A DNA stretch of 64,000 bases from Alnus glutinosa (Eukaryota > Streptophyta > Magnoliopsida > Fagales > Betulaceae). Shown here in pieces: positions 25,701-35,100 of this stretch (the first letter of the stretch is position 1; every line of letters starts with the position of its first letter). The stretch is from the NCBI RefSeq assembly GCF_958979055.1, contig NC_084891.1, positions 24,513,501 to 24,577,500 of the forward strand, in the 5' to 3' direction. Under the pieces are notes generated by a model. The model was given only the letters and a program-made list of their open reading frames with translations, was not told where the DNA came from and ran no database searches. A program made the position numbers and the translations under genes.

Positions 25701-25875
25701 AGACGATAACAAGCTCAAAATTCGAGATTCCTTCGATGGAGGTAGTAAATCAATGACAATATTCTTACTGTTATATGTAGTAAATGGTAACATAATTTTG
25801 TTTTTTTCCATGCAGGAGCCAATACATGATCGAATTTCTCGAAATGTTTCCCAGGTGCTGTCATCTCTGCAGTAA
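13785..25875 (+). CDS. PUR7: Phosphoribosylaminoimidazole-succinocarboxamide (SAICAR) synthase, plastid
   Basis: Twelve exons: 13785-14099, 14196-14297, 14411-14540, 16883-16975, 17057-17145, 18164-18244, 23963-24052, 24174-24263, 24429-24479, 24572-24618, 25684-25741, 25816-25875. Phases join without error to 401 residues, near the usual plant length of about 410. The enzyme joins aspartate to CAIR to give SAICAR in de novo purine synthesis, which in plants is plastid-located. Residues 1 to about 60 are Ser/Thr/Lys-rich and acid-poor, like a transit peptide. The core shows [58 protein letters not shown] and [14 protein letters not shown], all standard SAICAR synthase motifs. Introns 3 (2.3 kb) and 6 (5.7 kb) are swollen by a LINE plus SINE and by a copia element respectively; all splice sites remain intact. 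Confidence 0.95.
15505..16367 (-). mobile_element. 5'-truncated LINE (L1-type) tail in PUR7 intron 3
   Basis: The minus strand encodes broken zf-RVT sequence of plant L1 elements: VGDGSKIRF, stop, [12 protein letters not shown], then after frameshifts [37 protein letters not shown] and [12 protein letters not shown]. The paired Cys/His pattern CxxCxxxxESVDHxxxHC is the zinc-binding region downstream of reverse transcriptase. The 3' end (low coordinates) resembles the other LINE copies (GGTAAGTATATAAAT, AAGTATACAAAAGG). A weak duplication AATGCCATT/AATTGCCATT flanks it. Confidence 0.8.
16508..16738 (+). mobile_element. tRNA-derived SINE, copy B (PUR7 intron 3)
   Basis: Same family as copy A: CCCAAGGGGTTGGCTCAAGTGG start, B-box-like GCTTCGAATTCC, GTGGCCCTGCCTTAAGGGGG near the 3' end and an A-run. 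Flanked by a 10-bp duplication AGAATGAATA (16498-16507 and 16739-16748). It lies 140 bp from the LINE tail. Confidence 0.85.
18588..18904 (-). repeat. 3' LTR of the copia element
   Basis: Identical in length to the LTR at 23125-23441 with three substitutions (TTAAAACTC/TTAGAACTC, TTTGGATTA/TTTCGATTA, GTGCTGCAC/GTGCCGCAC). Confidence 0.97.
18811..23086 (-). pseudogene. Copia gag-pol polyprotein with one frameshift
   Basis: The first frame runs 23086-20630 (818 residues) and the second continues to 18811. Order is gag (UBN2-like, from the start), zinc knuckle [14 protein letters not shown] near residue 300, protease [16 protein letters not shown]-pre-integrase HKRLGHPTF, integrase with HSDVWGPS and QSDWGGEY, then in the second frame reverse transcriptase [14 protein letters not shown] and YVDDIIITG, and RNase [11 protein letters not shown] and HIDF-type [11 protein letters not shown]. 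This order (integrase before RT) defines Ty1/copia. The frames switch at a short C-run (20687-20691, written as G on the plus strand) in the linker between integrase and RT. The stop falls just inside the 3' LTR. No other lesion is seen. Confidence 0.93.
18905..18915 (-). other. Polypurine tract of the copia element
   Basis: On the element strand the sequence TTGAAGGGGGG abuts the 3' LTR, the position where plus-strand DNA synthesis is primed. Confidence 0.85.
23109..23124 (-). other. Primer binding site of the copia element
   Basis: On the element strand TGGTATCAGAGCCAT directly follows the 5' LTR; this matches the 3' end of initiator methionine tRNA used by most plant copia elements. Confidence 0.93.
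23125..23441 (-). repeat. 5' LTR of the copia element
   Basis: Partner of the LTR at 18588-18904; bordered by the PBS on one side and the GAATG target duplication on the other. Confidence 0.97.
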
Positions 25876-27063
25876 TTTTAGGTTTAACATATTGGTCCGG
25901 TCTATTTCTTGCTAAATAAGTGTGAGAAGAAAGCACAAATTTTGTTACAAAATGATGGCCATTTGTTCTTGGGAAGCACTGTGTTGCTGATCCTGTATGC
26001 AATTTTCCGCCTGGGTAAGAACGTTTTGAGTCCCCCAAGGCTTGTCATCTAACTATAAGGTGGGCACAACCAAGCAAAATTATCCGCAAGCTAACTTACT
26101 AACCACTGTGAACTTATTTACATAGAAGTGTTAACATTTGCTTCTGACTGCTCAGATTTTAGTTAGTTTATACAGTTCCATTTAAATAGTAAATATTGTT
26201 TACAATTCTATTTTTTAATTTTTTTTTTCCCTGGGCGTTTACTTTTGTTTTTGCTTGTTTGCAGTTAGTCAGAAACCCTCAAGTGCACAACCATTTGAAA
26301 GCAAGTCTTTTCAATGTGATTTGATATATTCTTTTTTGTTTCAAAAGAAAAAAAAAGGGAAAAGAAAAAACTTAATTTGGACTAGCAATAGTTTTATACT
26401 TATATCTCGACATGACTTGAACCTGACACGCGACATTCGAGATCAATAATTTTGACACAATTAGCGAATCTGACACGAACATAATACGAAATCAGCGAGT
26501 AAAGATTTAGAAGTTTTAATTTGTTTAATTAAATGGGTTGATTTATATAATTTATAATCAGATATGATTTTAACACGACATGTGCTATTGGTTATTTTAG
26601 CTTCTATCAATAAAGCAACTGGGACCTGAAAAACATAATGAGCTTAATTGGATCATTTAACCGCTTGAATTATAGATATCTTTAGACCGGTAAAAGGCTA
26701 AAAGCTCATGAAAGCCAATGTTGATTTTTCAAATGGGCTTAATTGGATCATTCAACCAATAGAATTCTAGATATCTTTAGACTGGTAAAAGCTCGTGGAA
26801 GCCAATGTTGATTTTCCAAGTATTTTTAATTTTAGTCGGGAAGAAAATTCATAGAAGCTTTCTAATATTGTAATTGAGTAATAGTTACTTGGACAGTTAA
26901 GACTTTTCCTCAAGCAAATTCCTCATATTATCAAAAGCTGTTTCCACACTTGCCCCAAAAAAAAGAGAAAGGAAAAAAGAAGAACAAAGCTGTTTCTGTT
27001 TTGACATGCCAAGAATGTCCCTGATGTTATCTCAGATCCTCTCTTAAAGTCCTTAATTGGTGG
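25876..27063. other. Intergenic region between PUR7 and the GST gene
   Basis: It holds the PUR7 3' UTR, a dispersed repeat at about 26395-26590 related to 10730-10985, and a two-copy tandem repeat at 26642-26820. No gene seen. Confidence 0.55.
26642..26820. repeat. Tandem repeat, two copies of about 95 bp
   Basis: The unit starts GCTTAATTGGATCATT[T/C]AACC and includes TAGATATCTTTAGAC and GAAAGCCAATGTTGATTTT; starts at 26642 and 26737. Confidence 0.8.
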
Positions 27064-27180
27064 CTCACGTGGTTACCTGTCAAATTTGACTTCATGACGA
27101 GGCCATGCACAAAAGTCAAAAATCCAGCAAACAGCTTGGTTGACGCTATGAGCCCATTGCCAAGATGGATGTATAAATTA
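27064..27180 (+). promoter_or_regulatory. Candidate stress-type promoter of the GST gene
   Basis: A G-box CACGTG lies at 27066-27071. A TGAC-TTCA-TGACG pair at 27087-27099 resembles an as-1 element, the salicylate/auxin/xenobiotic-responsive site bound by TGA bZIP factors in many tau GST promoters. A TATA-like TATAAAT is at 27172-27178, about 45 bp before the start codon. Motif matches are seen; function is inference. Confidence 0.5.
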
Positions 27181-27385
27181 CCACAAGACAGCTTGGACAC
27201 CTGCCTCGTAGAAATTATCGAGAATGGCTGGAGACACTGTGAAGTTGTTAGGGTTCTGGGGAAGCCCTTATGCCCTCAGGGTTAAGTGGGCTTTGAAACT
27301 GAAAGGGATCCAGTACCAGTATGCAGAAGAGGATCTCCAAAACAAAAGTCCCATGCTCTTGCAGTACAACCCTGTTCACAAAAAG

Positions 27386-27495
27386 GGGTAATACTTCATA
27401 ATCGTCCGGAAATTTTGCTTCTCAATGGCATTTTCGTAATTATTTATAATTACAAAAATGCCATTGTCAAGTAAAATTTCCGGATAGCACTGCTC
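27386..27495. mobile_element. Mutator-type MITE in GST exon 1
   Basis: Flanked by a perfect 9-bp duplication CACAAAAAG (27377-27385 and 27496-27504). It folds back on itself: TCCGGAAATTTT and CAATGGCATTTT on the left pair with AAAATTTCCGGA and AAAAATGCCATTG on the right. Only 110 bp, with no coding capacity. Confidence 0.9.
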
Positions 27496-27549
27496 CACAA
27501 AAAGATCCCTGTCCTTGTACATGATGGTAAACCCTTGGCAGAGTCCCTT

Positions 27550-28460
27550 TTTTGAACAGTGCCATCTTCTTCTTCCATTCAAACCAAACGAACAACTCCC
27601 CAAAAGGGGTACAAACCAGGGAAGAAAACATTACAATCAAGGCACCAATAACAAATCTAAACGCACAAAGGCGAGAAGCAGGCCGGAAGGCCATCGGAGT
27701 GAGCAGAGATAAAGAATCTCTACCCACAAAACTAGGAAAACTTGGTTTGAAGCAGCTACCCACCGGTAGACTGTGAATACAAGCTGGAATATACAAACAA
27801 ACACCAACAGAAACAGAAAAAACACAAACAGAAACCCAGACAGCAGACACCGGCGAGAAACGACTGCCGGAGACGGCGCGTGTAAAACGACTGCTGGGGA
27901 CCTTCCAGGCAACAGACGACTTCCACAAGCTGAGATTGGCATCTTCCAAGACCGGAGGAAACAGTCGTAGCCCACACACGCAAAAGCTTAGGAACTGAAA
28001 TGTCGGCGCGTGCGGGTCACGACCGGCCATGGACGAACAGCACAGCCTCGAAAAATAACCATCCTGACCAGAAGAGGTCGGCCATCGCATTTGGAAAGGT
28101 TATGCTGAAGAAAAGCCAATCGAGGCTAATAGATCTGGCGTTGAACAAAACTCCACGGAAATCCTCCAACACCAACCATTCTTCACGGGCCAGCACCTGG
28201 AATCACTGTTTGCCACAAGAAAACAACAAAAAAAAGGAAAAAACCACAACCTCCACCGGTACAAACACCGGGAGGAACAAAACTCCTACAGCCAAAAGGC
28301 TAGGAGACAAAACCCCATGCCCTAACGGCGAGGGGAACGCTAGCACCAGGAGGGGGAGACGTAGAGCCTCCCCCCCGGCGAAACGGATCTCAACTGAGTT
28401 TACTCTCTCTCTCTAGAAAATACAGACAATCTCTCTCTAGAAAGAAGGAGAAGTTACGTT
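27550..28460 (-). mobile_element. 911-bp non-LTR retroposon in GST exon 1
   Basis: Bounded by a perfect 17-bp duplication CCTTGGCAGAGTCCCTT (27533-27549 and 28461-28477), a length typical of target-primed reverse transcription. On the minus strand it ends in a short A-run at its 3' end. An open frame of about 200 codons spans much of it but shows no reverse transcriptase or other domain I recognise; the 5' part is CT/GA-rich like plant L1 leaders. It may be a LINE-derived non-autonomous element or a processed transcript. Confidence 0.8.
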
Positions 28461-29234
28461 CCTTGGCAGAGTCCCTTGTGATTATTGAATATATAGATGA
28501 GGTATGGAAGCAAAATCCTCTGCTTCCACAAGATCCATATGAAAGGGCCAAAGCGCGGTTCTGGGCAAAGTTTGCTGATGAAAAGGTAAGAGAAGAATCC
28601 CAACTTTCTACCATTTGGGCTTCAGCTATATTACCACTCCGATGATTCCAAACCACTCAACCACCGCCAGCCCTGACATCCGTGTGTCTCTCAATTGGAG
28701 AGGCAATGTTTTTTGTTTTTTAGTAAAAAAACATTAACAAACAACTGTTTGGAGTATGCATAGAATACTGAATTCTTGTTTCAAAACTATCATTAATCAG
28801 TCTACTGTTTTCAGTGTGTGCCAGCAATAATGTCTGCATTTAGCAAAACGGGGGAAGAGCAAGAGAAAGCTGCGAAAGAAGCTCGCGAGAATTTGAAGAC
28901 TCTAGAAAGTGGTCTCGAGGGGAAGCACTTCTTTGGAGGCGAAACAATAGGCTTTGTGGATATTGCTGTTGGCTGGCTTGGATGCTGGGCTCGAATGGTG
29001 GGGGAAATCGTGGGCATAACCCTGATTGATGCAGAGACCATGCCTTTACTCGATGCTTGGTGTCAAGATTTTCTTGAGGTTCCTATTATCAAAGACTGCA
29101 TGCCACCTCAAGATAAATTGCTAGAGCTAAACAAGAGCTTTCACAAAATTTTGACTGCTGCATCGAATTGAAGTTAAAAAATATTTCTGTGCACATGCTT
29201 GCGGTGTGCCTCCATATGGTGTTTGAAGGATTGC

Positions 29235-29300
29235 TTTTTTGATAAGTAAGAAAATATAGCAATAACACGGCAACGCTGTGTGTGGGAATCGAACCCACAT
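29235..29300 (-). mobile_element. Short 5'-truncated SINE-like insert in the GST 3' flank
   Basis: A 66-bp insert flanked by GTTTGAAGGATTGC and GTATGAAGGATTGC (29221-29234, 29301-29314). On the minus strand it begins with a tRNA B-box-like GGGTTCGATTCCCAC and ends TTCTTACTTATCAAAAAA. The tail is the same as that of the LINE copies in this window. Confidence 0.75.
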
Positions 29301-29314
29301 GTATGAAGGATTGC

Positions 29315-29834
29315 TAATGGATTACGTTCAACAATAAATAATATGGACTTGCTGTTATTCATATCATGCATGTAGACAATTTCCAAAATTCCACGAATAA
29401 GATTTGCAAAATTATTTGGCAATAATATTTTGCATCTCTTGCAATCAGAAATGCAATGATGCAGTTCAACAAAATCATTACAGGGACAGTGATACCTCTA
29501 GAATTTGTATTCAATGTCTTACAGTTGGTCCGAAGGAAAAGTGCCCAAGTGATATCTGTCTTCCAACATCTAAACAATTTTGTTGCACAAATAACAGGAC
29601 ACTCTAGGTTAGCTTCAGCATCAAACATCTACTTCATGTGAAAGGACCACGCTTGTCATACATAAGCTGTTATGCTTTCCTTTTCTAGAAAATCATCAGC
29701 TGCATTCTCTTCACGCATCAGGTTTTCCGTGCTCATGAATCTTTAATCCAAAAAGAAACAATCCAAAAATATGACTGTGTTCTGCTAGTCTTTGCAAGAA
29801 GCCATTAGGACTTAATCTGTAAGAATGACTGTAC
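29315..29834. other. Convergent intergenic region, GST to PPR
   Basis: Between two genes that point toward each other. It should hold their 3' UTRs; I see no other structure. Confidence 0.6.
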
Positions 29835-31716
29835 TTACGCATCGAAGGCTTGAACAAGGGCAGAGGTCTCATCATCCATCTCAACTTTATTCTTCTCCAT
29901 CATCTCAAGGATGTCAAAAGCTGGTCTCTTAGCACAAAGGTGCATTCTGAGCAACGATTTATACAAAGGTAAACTCACAATGCCGTTTTCACAGATAAAT
30001 CTGATGAACCAATTTGCGTCTTCAAAATTCCCATGCTTCTCAAAATGCTCTGCCATGGCCATTAGAATATCATGAGATGGCCTCCAATCACAATGCTTCA
30101 ACATGACAAACCCTTTTCTCAGGGCACTAATGGCTTTGTCCATGTTTTGGCTTTTCACCCATCCCTCCGTAAGAATCTCCCAAGTCTTATAATTTGGACA
30201 TCCGCCTCTCTCCAATGTGTGGAGATGTAATGATTCAGCTTTGTCTATCATTCCATTCCTCACATAAGCGCCTAGAAGAACATTGGAGACTCTGATGTCA
30301 TAATTCCGGCAACTAGATTCCCATTCCAAAAAAATTCTCCTGGCCTCTACAAGATCGCCTAGCTTCACCAAGCATGAAAGTACACACATATAATTGGCAC
30401 AGGTGATTCTCCCACCAACTTCTTTACTACTTTCCCAGAGCCTCAAAATTCCCTGCTTATCACTTATAGAAGCATATTGCGTAATGAGGAAGAGATAACC
30501 AAGACGGTTACAATTAGATAGTTTCTTTTCTGCATTCCGAAGGACCAAAGTAGCTTTGTCAACAAGTCCCGCTTTTATATACACATTAGCTAAAGTCGAA
30601 AGGGTGCTCCATCCCACTTGTACATTCTTATCATTCACCATTTCTTTGTAAACCATTTCCGCTGAAGCGATGCCAGATACCTCACCACATGCACTGATCC
30701 ATATGTTGTAGGACAGAACATTTCGAGGTACATTGTTTTGCTTCATTTGCTGGATGACAAGGGGCACTTTCTCACACTGAGACGTGGCCATATACAGCTT
30801 CATCATCTCGTTAAATGGATGAGGGGTCAAAAGCAGCCCCAACTCATTCAGCTTTGCCATGAGAACCTCAGCTTTCTCTGTGTCCCTCTCTTCGACATAA
30901 GCATGAAGAAGAGGGAGACACACAGCTTTCCGCGAAGCAGTGTTGGGCAAACGCGTAAAATAATCTTCCGCCTCTCTTAAACTGTGCAACCTAATGATTA
31001 ATTCCAACTTGAGAGCATGATCGGCCGGTGACATTCGGAAACCGTTTTGGGTTTCCATCCATGTCAGTATCTGTATCATTAAACAAACATCACATACATC
31101 ACACCATGAATTGCCTACTAATAACAACAACCAGCATCTGTTTTTGGGCTACGTGGTAGCATTTTCACCTAGCAACAATAGTGACCTAATACTACTAGCA
31201 TAACCTATAACTAGCAGTGACACATAATGTAATAATTTGAATTTGTTTTTGTTTTCCTGATTGATTGTATATAACCAAGAATCAAGATCAATAGGCAAAA
31301 TTGATACGAAAACAAAAAGACAGTAAAAAAGAAGAAAAATAAATAGGTGTTAAGAAGAATCAGGGACCTGAATGGCATGGCGGTAGCGCTTGGATTTCAA
31401 AAGTTGTCTGGAGATGCGTCGAAGTTCTGAGAGCGAGAGCTTGTGGCCGTGGTCGACCCAATCTTGAAGCAAGGCAGTGGCGCTGCGCCTGGGGGATTTC
31501 AGCTTGAAAATCTCGCTCTTGAGGTCGTCCTTGCCGACGCCAGACTGTGCGAGCGGCGATGAGCGTGAGGATATGGCTCGCCAGAGACTAGTTGCTCCGA
31601 ATGGACGATTGATGCTGCGTTTAGATATAGTTTGTCAGAACTGAGAAGCTATTTCTCAGAGAGATGAATTGTGGAGCCTACCGTCTTAGACCGGCGATGA
31701 GCGAGCGGTTCGCCAT
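29835..31716 (-). CDS. P-class pentatricopeptide repeat protein, probably mitochondrial
   Basis: Proposed exons 31682-31716, 31368-31614 and 29835-31070, 505 residues. The main exon is clear: repeats such as VLSYNIWISACGEVSGIAS, CANYMCVLSCLVKLGDLVEA, VSNVLLGAYVRNGMIDKAES and YKTWEILTEGWVKSQNMDKA have the 35-residue helix-turn-helix PPR pattern, about ten in all, and no E or DYW domain follows, so it is P-class. Exon 2 encodes KSEIFKLKSPRRSATALLQD, which is shared by a group of plant mitochondrial PPR proteins. No in-frame ATG exists in that exon, so I infer a short first exon MANRSLIAGLRR joined through a 67-bp intron; this start is the least certain part and gives a basic N-terminus fitting a presequence. 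The role is presumably organelle RNA binding; target unknown. Confidence 0.87.
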
Positions 31717-32140
31717 TAGAAACCAGTTGTTTCAGAGTATTCCAGACGAGTGCTCTCCTTTTGGTGGAGTATTTTGTACAACTAGAGACTGTGCAGCACG
31801 GGATCTGGGCCTTCCGTTTGTATGGGTCCCACAGAACTTACGGCCCAGATCCATGTCCAGAACATGTCAGATGAAACGGTCGCCGTTTACTTTCACTCCC
31901 AGGAAAATGGATAAAAAGAAATAAAACGTCGCCGTTGTAGTTTTCCTAAGCCCCTGAAAAGAACCAGTAAACAACCGTTGCATAAAACCCTTATTCCTTA
32001 ACCCCTGGGACAGACATTTCTCGGTCCACTGGAAGGAAACCGATGAATAAAATCGGCATCGTTTTTCAGCTCTCCGATTATACTTTTCTTACATAACATT
32101 ACGATACAGCTTCTTTTCTCCCCGGTAATTTCGCAATCAA
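31717..32140. promoter_or_regulatory. Bidirectional promoter between PPR and ATJ1 with paired site II motifs
   Basis: The 424-bp gap separates two divergent genes for proteins predicted to be mitochondrial. It contains TGGGCC at 31806-31811 and GGCCCA at 31842-31847, as parts of a perfect 11-bp inverted repeat GGATCTGGGCC / GGCCCAGATCC. Site II (TGGGCC/T) motifs bound by TCP factors are enriched in promoters of plant nuclear genes for mitochondrial proteins. A telo-box-like AAACCCTTA lies near 31986. No TATA box is obvious. Confidence 0.55.
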
Positions 32141-35100
32141 ATGGGAAGATTCAGTCGGTTAGGCCTGGTAATTAGTCCGTAAACCTTAAACCCGTTTTTG
32201 ATCAATTAGACTTAATTACCTTTACGACCATTTTCGGTGTTTGATTGTACGCAGTATCGGCAGCATTTGCTGTCATCTACAGCCATGGAAAAAGATTATT
32301 TGCTTGCAAGGGTTTCTGCATTTCGCGCCCAAGGTAACTTTGTTGCGCCGATATGAGGTCTAAATCACATTAAGTTGTTAAAGCCTCTGTGATGGGCTTA
32401 GCTCTTGCTCCTTATGATGAACTTATTCTTTTTTTTTTTTTTTTTTGTGAAATTATTAATATCTGATATGAGAATTATGAGTTTTTGGTTTTTGGGTAAT
32501 CAGCGTTACACAGTTGCGGTTTTGTTGTTGGGAAACCGTTTGATTATGCAACTACAAGAATGCCATTCGGAGATCGTTATATTCATGCCACAGGTTTTCG
32601 ATTCCTCTTAATAATTTGATACCTTGAAATTTAAATTTCTTTTAACCAAACAGGACCGGCTTTATTTATTTCTTTATTACTCTGTGTTTCCAGGATTTTC
32701 TTCTTCCGCCGAACGAAACTACTATGAAATTCTTGGTGTTCCTGAAAATGCCAGTCGAGATGACATTAAAAAGGCATTCCATGTGGTGCGTACATTTTTG
32801 GAATTCGTGTTTAGTGTCAGGTGTCGCCATGTCGGGGGTTCAAGTTTAATGTCTTACAATTATGAATTTATTTATGTTATTTTATATATGTATATCAGTT
32901 TAATTGCATGTCAAAAGTCGGCCTACATTAACCTAGTCAAGAAGCTAATGTATTTAGGTAGGTTCTCATCATCACATGTTATTGTATCTGCCTTTGTATG
33001 ATCTTGATTCCTGTATACGAATATTTAGACCTAGTATGTTGGAAGCATGTGGTTGAAAAACCATACTAAACTTGTCTATCTTTACTGGAATTGTTTCGAA
33101 GAGGTTTTGCTGGAAATGAACTTGTTAATGTCTTCGGGTGTGTTTGTGATTGCGATTTTGTAGACAAAAAATGCGATTTTAAACCAAATCGCAGAAAATG
33201 TACTGTTTGGGAATTGTGTTTTTAAAAAATTGCGATTTCAAAACGTAGAAAATTGATTTTTTAAACCGCAAACAATGAGGTGATTTTTTGAAAACGTAGA
33301 ATTTTAAAAGGCCAACTTGCGATTTTAAAGGCCAAACTGCGATTTTGCCAACGCAAACTGCGTTTTTAAAAATCACTTTTTCAAATCGTACATTTTAAAA
33401 TCGCTATTTTAAAATCGCACTTTTTGAAATTGCAAACCCAAACGAACCCTTCATCTGCATGTTACGTGATATCTAAGTCTTTTGCAGGAACATTTTTATT
33501 GCATCATTATTGCCATGTCTTTTTGATGGAATCTTAACCATAGTTGTTTTTCTTTAGTTTAATTTATATGAAGATAATAGCTGTTGTTTGCATTTATATA
33601 CAATGTGATGCTAAATTGAGAACTATTATTCTGTGTTGTACTTTAGAAGAATCCTGATTCAAAGTGTTGTGCTGCAGTTGAGATGGTTGTTGCTGATAGC
33701 TGGCTGTTGAGATTGGGGAGCAGTCTGTGGGGGGTTGAAAAAGTATAGAATGGCACTTGAAACTAACGGAGTGTGAAAACTAGTTATTAAGGTTGTAATC
33801 TTGGCAAATTTGTCAAAAGGGAAAACAGAGGAAAAGTTGGACAGATGTATTCTTTTACGAGTTTTAGACATCTTAGCTTTAACTTACTACATGATACAAG
33901 AGCATTAATTTGTTTTATAGTTTATAGAAGGTGTCTTAGCCTTAACTTATTACATGATACAAGACTGTTAATTTGTTCTATAGTTTCGAAAAGAAGGGTC
34001 AACAAACTACAGGCAGACCCTGTGGTTTTTGAAGGAGTTTCTTAGTGGAAGTTATAGTAATTTGTGGGAAGAGAGGTGGGGGGCATATATTATTGGAATC
34101 CCTATGGGATGAGTCCTTTTTGTGTGTGTGTGTGTGTGGGTAGGCTTGTGGGAGCTTTTAAGGAAGATGAAATGGTATGACATAAATGCAGTAAAAAAGC
34201 TTTTTAATTTTCTATGTTAGTATGAATGCGACTATTAATGAAAGTTTGATCCTTGGCAGATTGAATTTTCATTTTTCATACATTTTTGGACAACATATCC
34301 AACTTTGGTGTTTTGGCTAATGTGCCTGCTTGCAAACAATCATTCTCTGTTCAAGTTGCTGAGCTTCAATTTACCTTGCAGCTTGCAAAGAAGTACCATC
34401 CAGATGCAAATAAGAATAGCCCTTCTGCAAAGAGGAAATTCCAAGAGATAAGAGACGCCTATGAGGTGCAAAGTTGTTTTTCTCATAATTTCATTCTGAT
34501 TTTTCAGTGTTTCCCTCTCAGATAGTATTGGAATTATCAAACTCTTGAATGATTTTAAATTTCCTAAATTTGAATATAATTGCTAATCAAGTTCTTCATT
34601 ATGTTTTGGTGAATTTCAGACTTTACAAGATTCAGAAAAGAGGGCAGAATATGACAGGGTAACAACTTTTTTCTTTCCCCATTTGTTTATCTATTATCTT
34701 TTATATCATTGTCATTATTTGTCTTCTACTGTTGCTATTTGTTGTGGTTATTTTCTTCTTTGGCATTCATCTAGTGGTTGGTGCAGAGCTTGGGTCAGTT
34801 GAAATTTTCATAGTTTCTGCAATCCAAATCCTGTGTCTCCCTCTTAAGATGTTAAAACTAACCAATTATTCTTTATAACTCTGTTTCCAATAAAGAAGTG
34901 CAGTCAGGGCACAGAAAATGTGCAATATGCTGCTGGTGATGCAGATGGGTTTAGATATGCTTACCGAACTCATTTCTCTGATTCATTCCATAAAATATTC
35001 TCAGAGGTAGCTTTTCATAATCTTCAACGTCATGCAGTCTATTGTCATCAATATACTAAAATTATTAGATGCCTTACAGATCTTTGAACAAGCGACAGAT

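Larger units (their letters stand above)
27224..29171 (+). pseudogene. Tau-class glutathione S-transferase (GSTU), exon 1 interrupted by two transposons
   Basis: Exon 1 starts [20 protein letters not shown] (catalytic-type Ser14 in WGSPY) and runs in three pieces: 27224-27385, 27505-27549 and 28478-28585; exon 2 is 28815-29171. Without the inserts the coding parts total 223 residues, a normal GSTU length, with [14 protein letters not shown] in the glutathione site and exon 2 ending LTAASN. Exon 2 has no lesion. The first break is a 110-bp MITE with a 9-bp duplication, the second a 911-bp retroposon with a 17-bp duplication. Translation as it stands meets TAA one codon into the first insert, giving about 55 residues. 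GSTU enzymes conjugate glutathione to xenobiotics and lipid peroxides in the cytosol; this copy should be inactive unless both inserts are spliced out, for which I see no good sites. Confidence 0.9.

Noticed and set aside
27467-28090. 207-codon minus-strand frame as an independent gene
   Set aside because: It lies within an insert bounded by a 17-bp duplication in a GST exon and runs past its border into GST and MITE sequence.
29281-29300. Possible tRNA gene (GGGTTCGATTCCCAC on the minus strand)
   Set aside because: Only the B-box arm is present; there is no acceptor stem, D arm or anticodon arm, and flanking duplications plus an A-tail show a truncated SINE.
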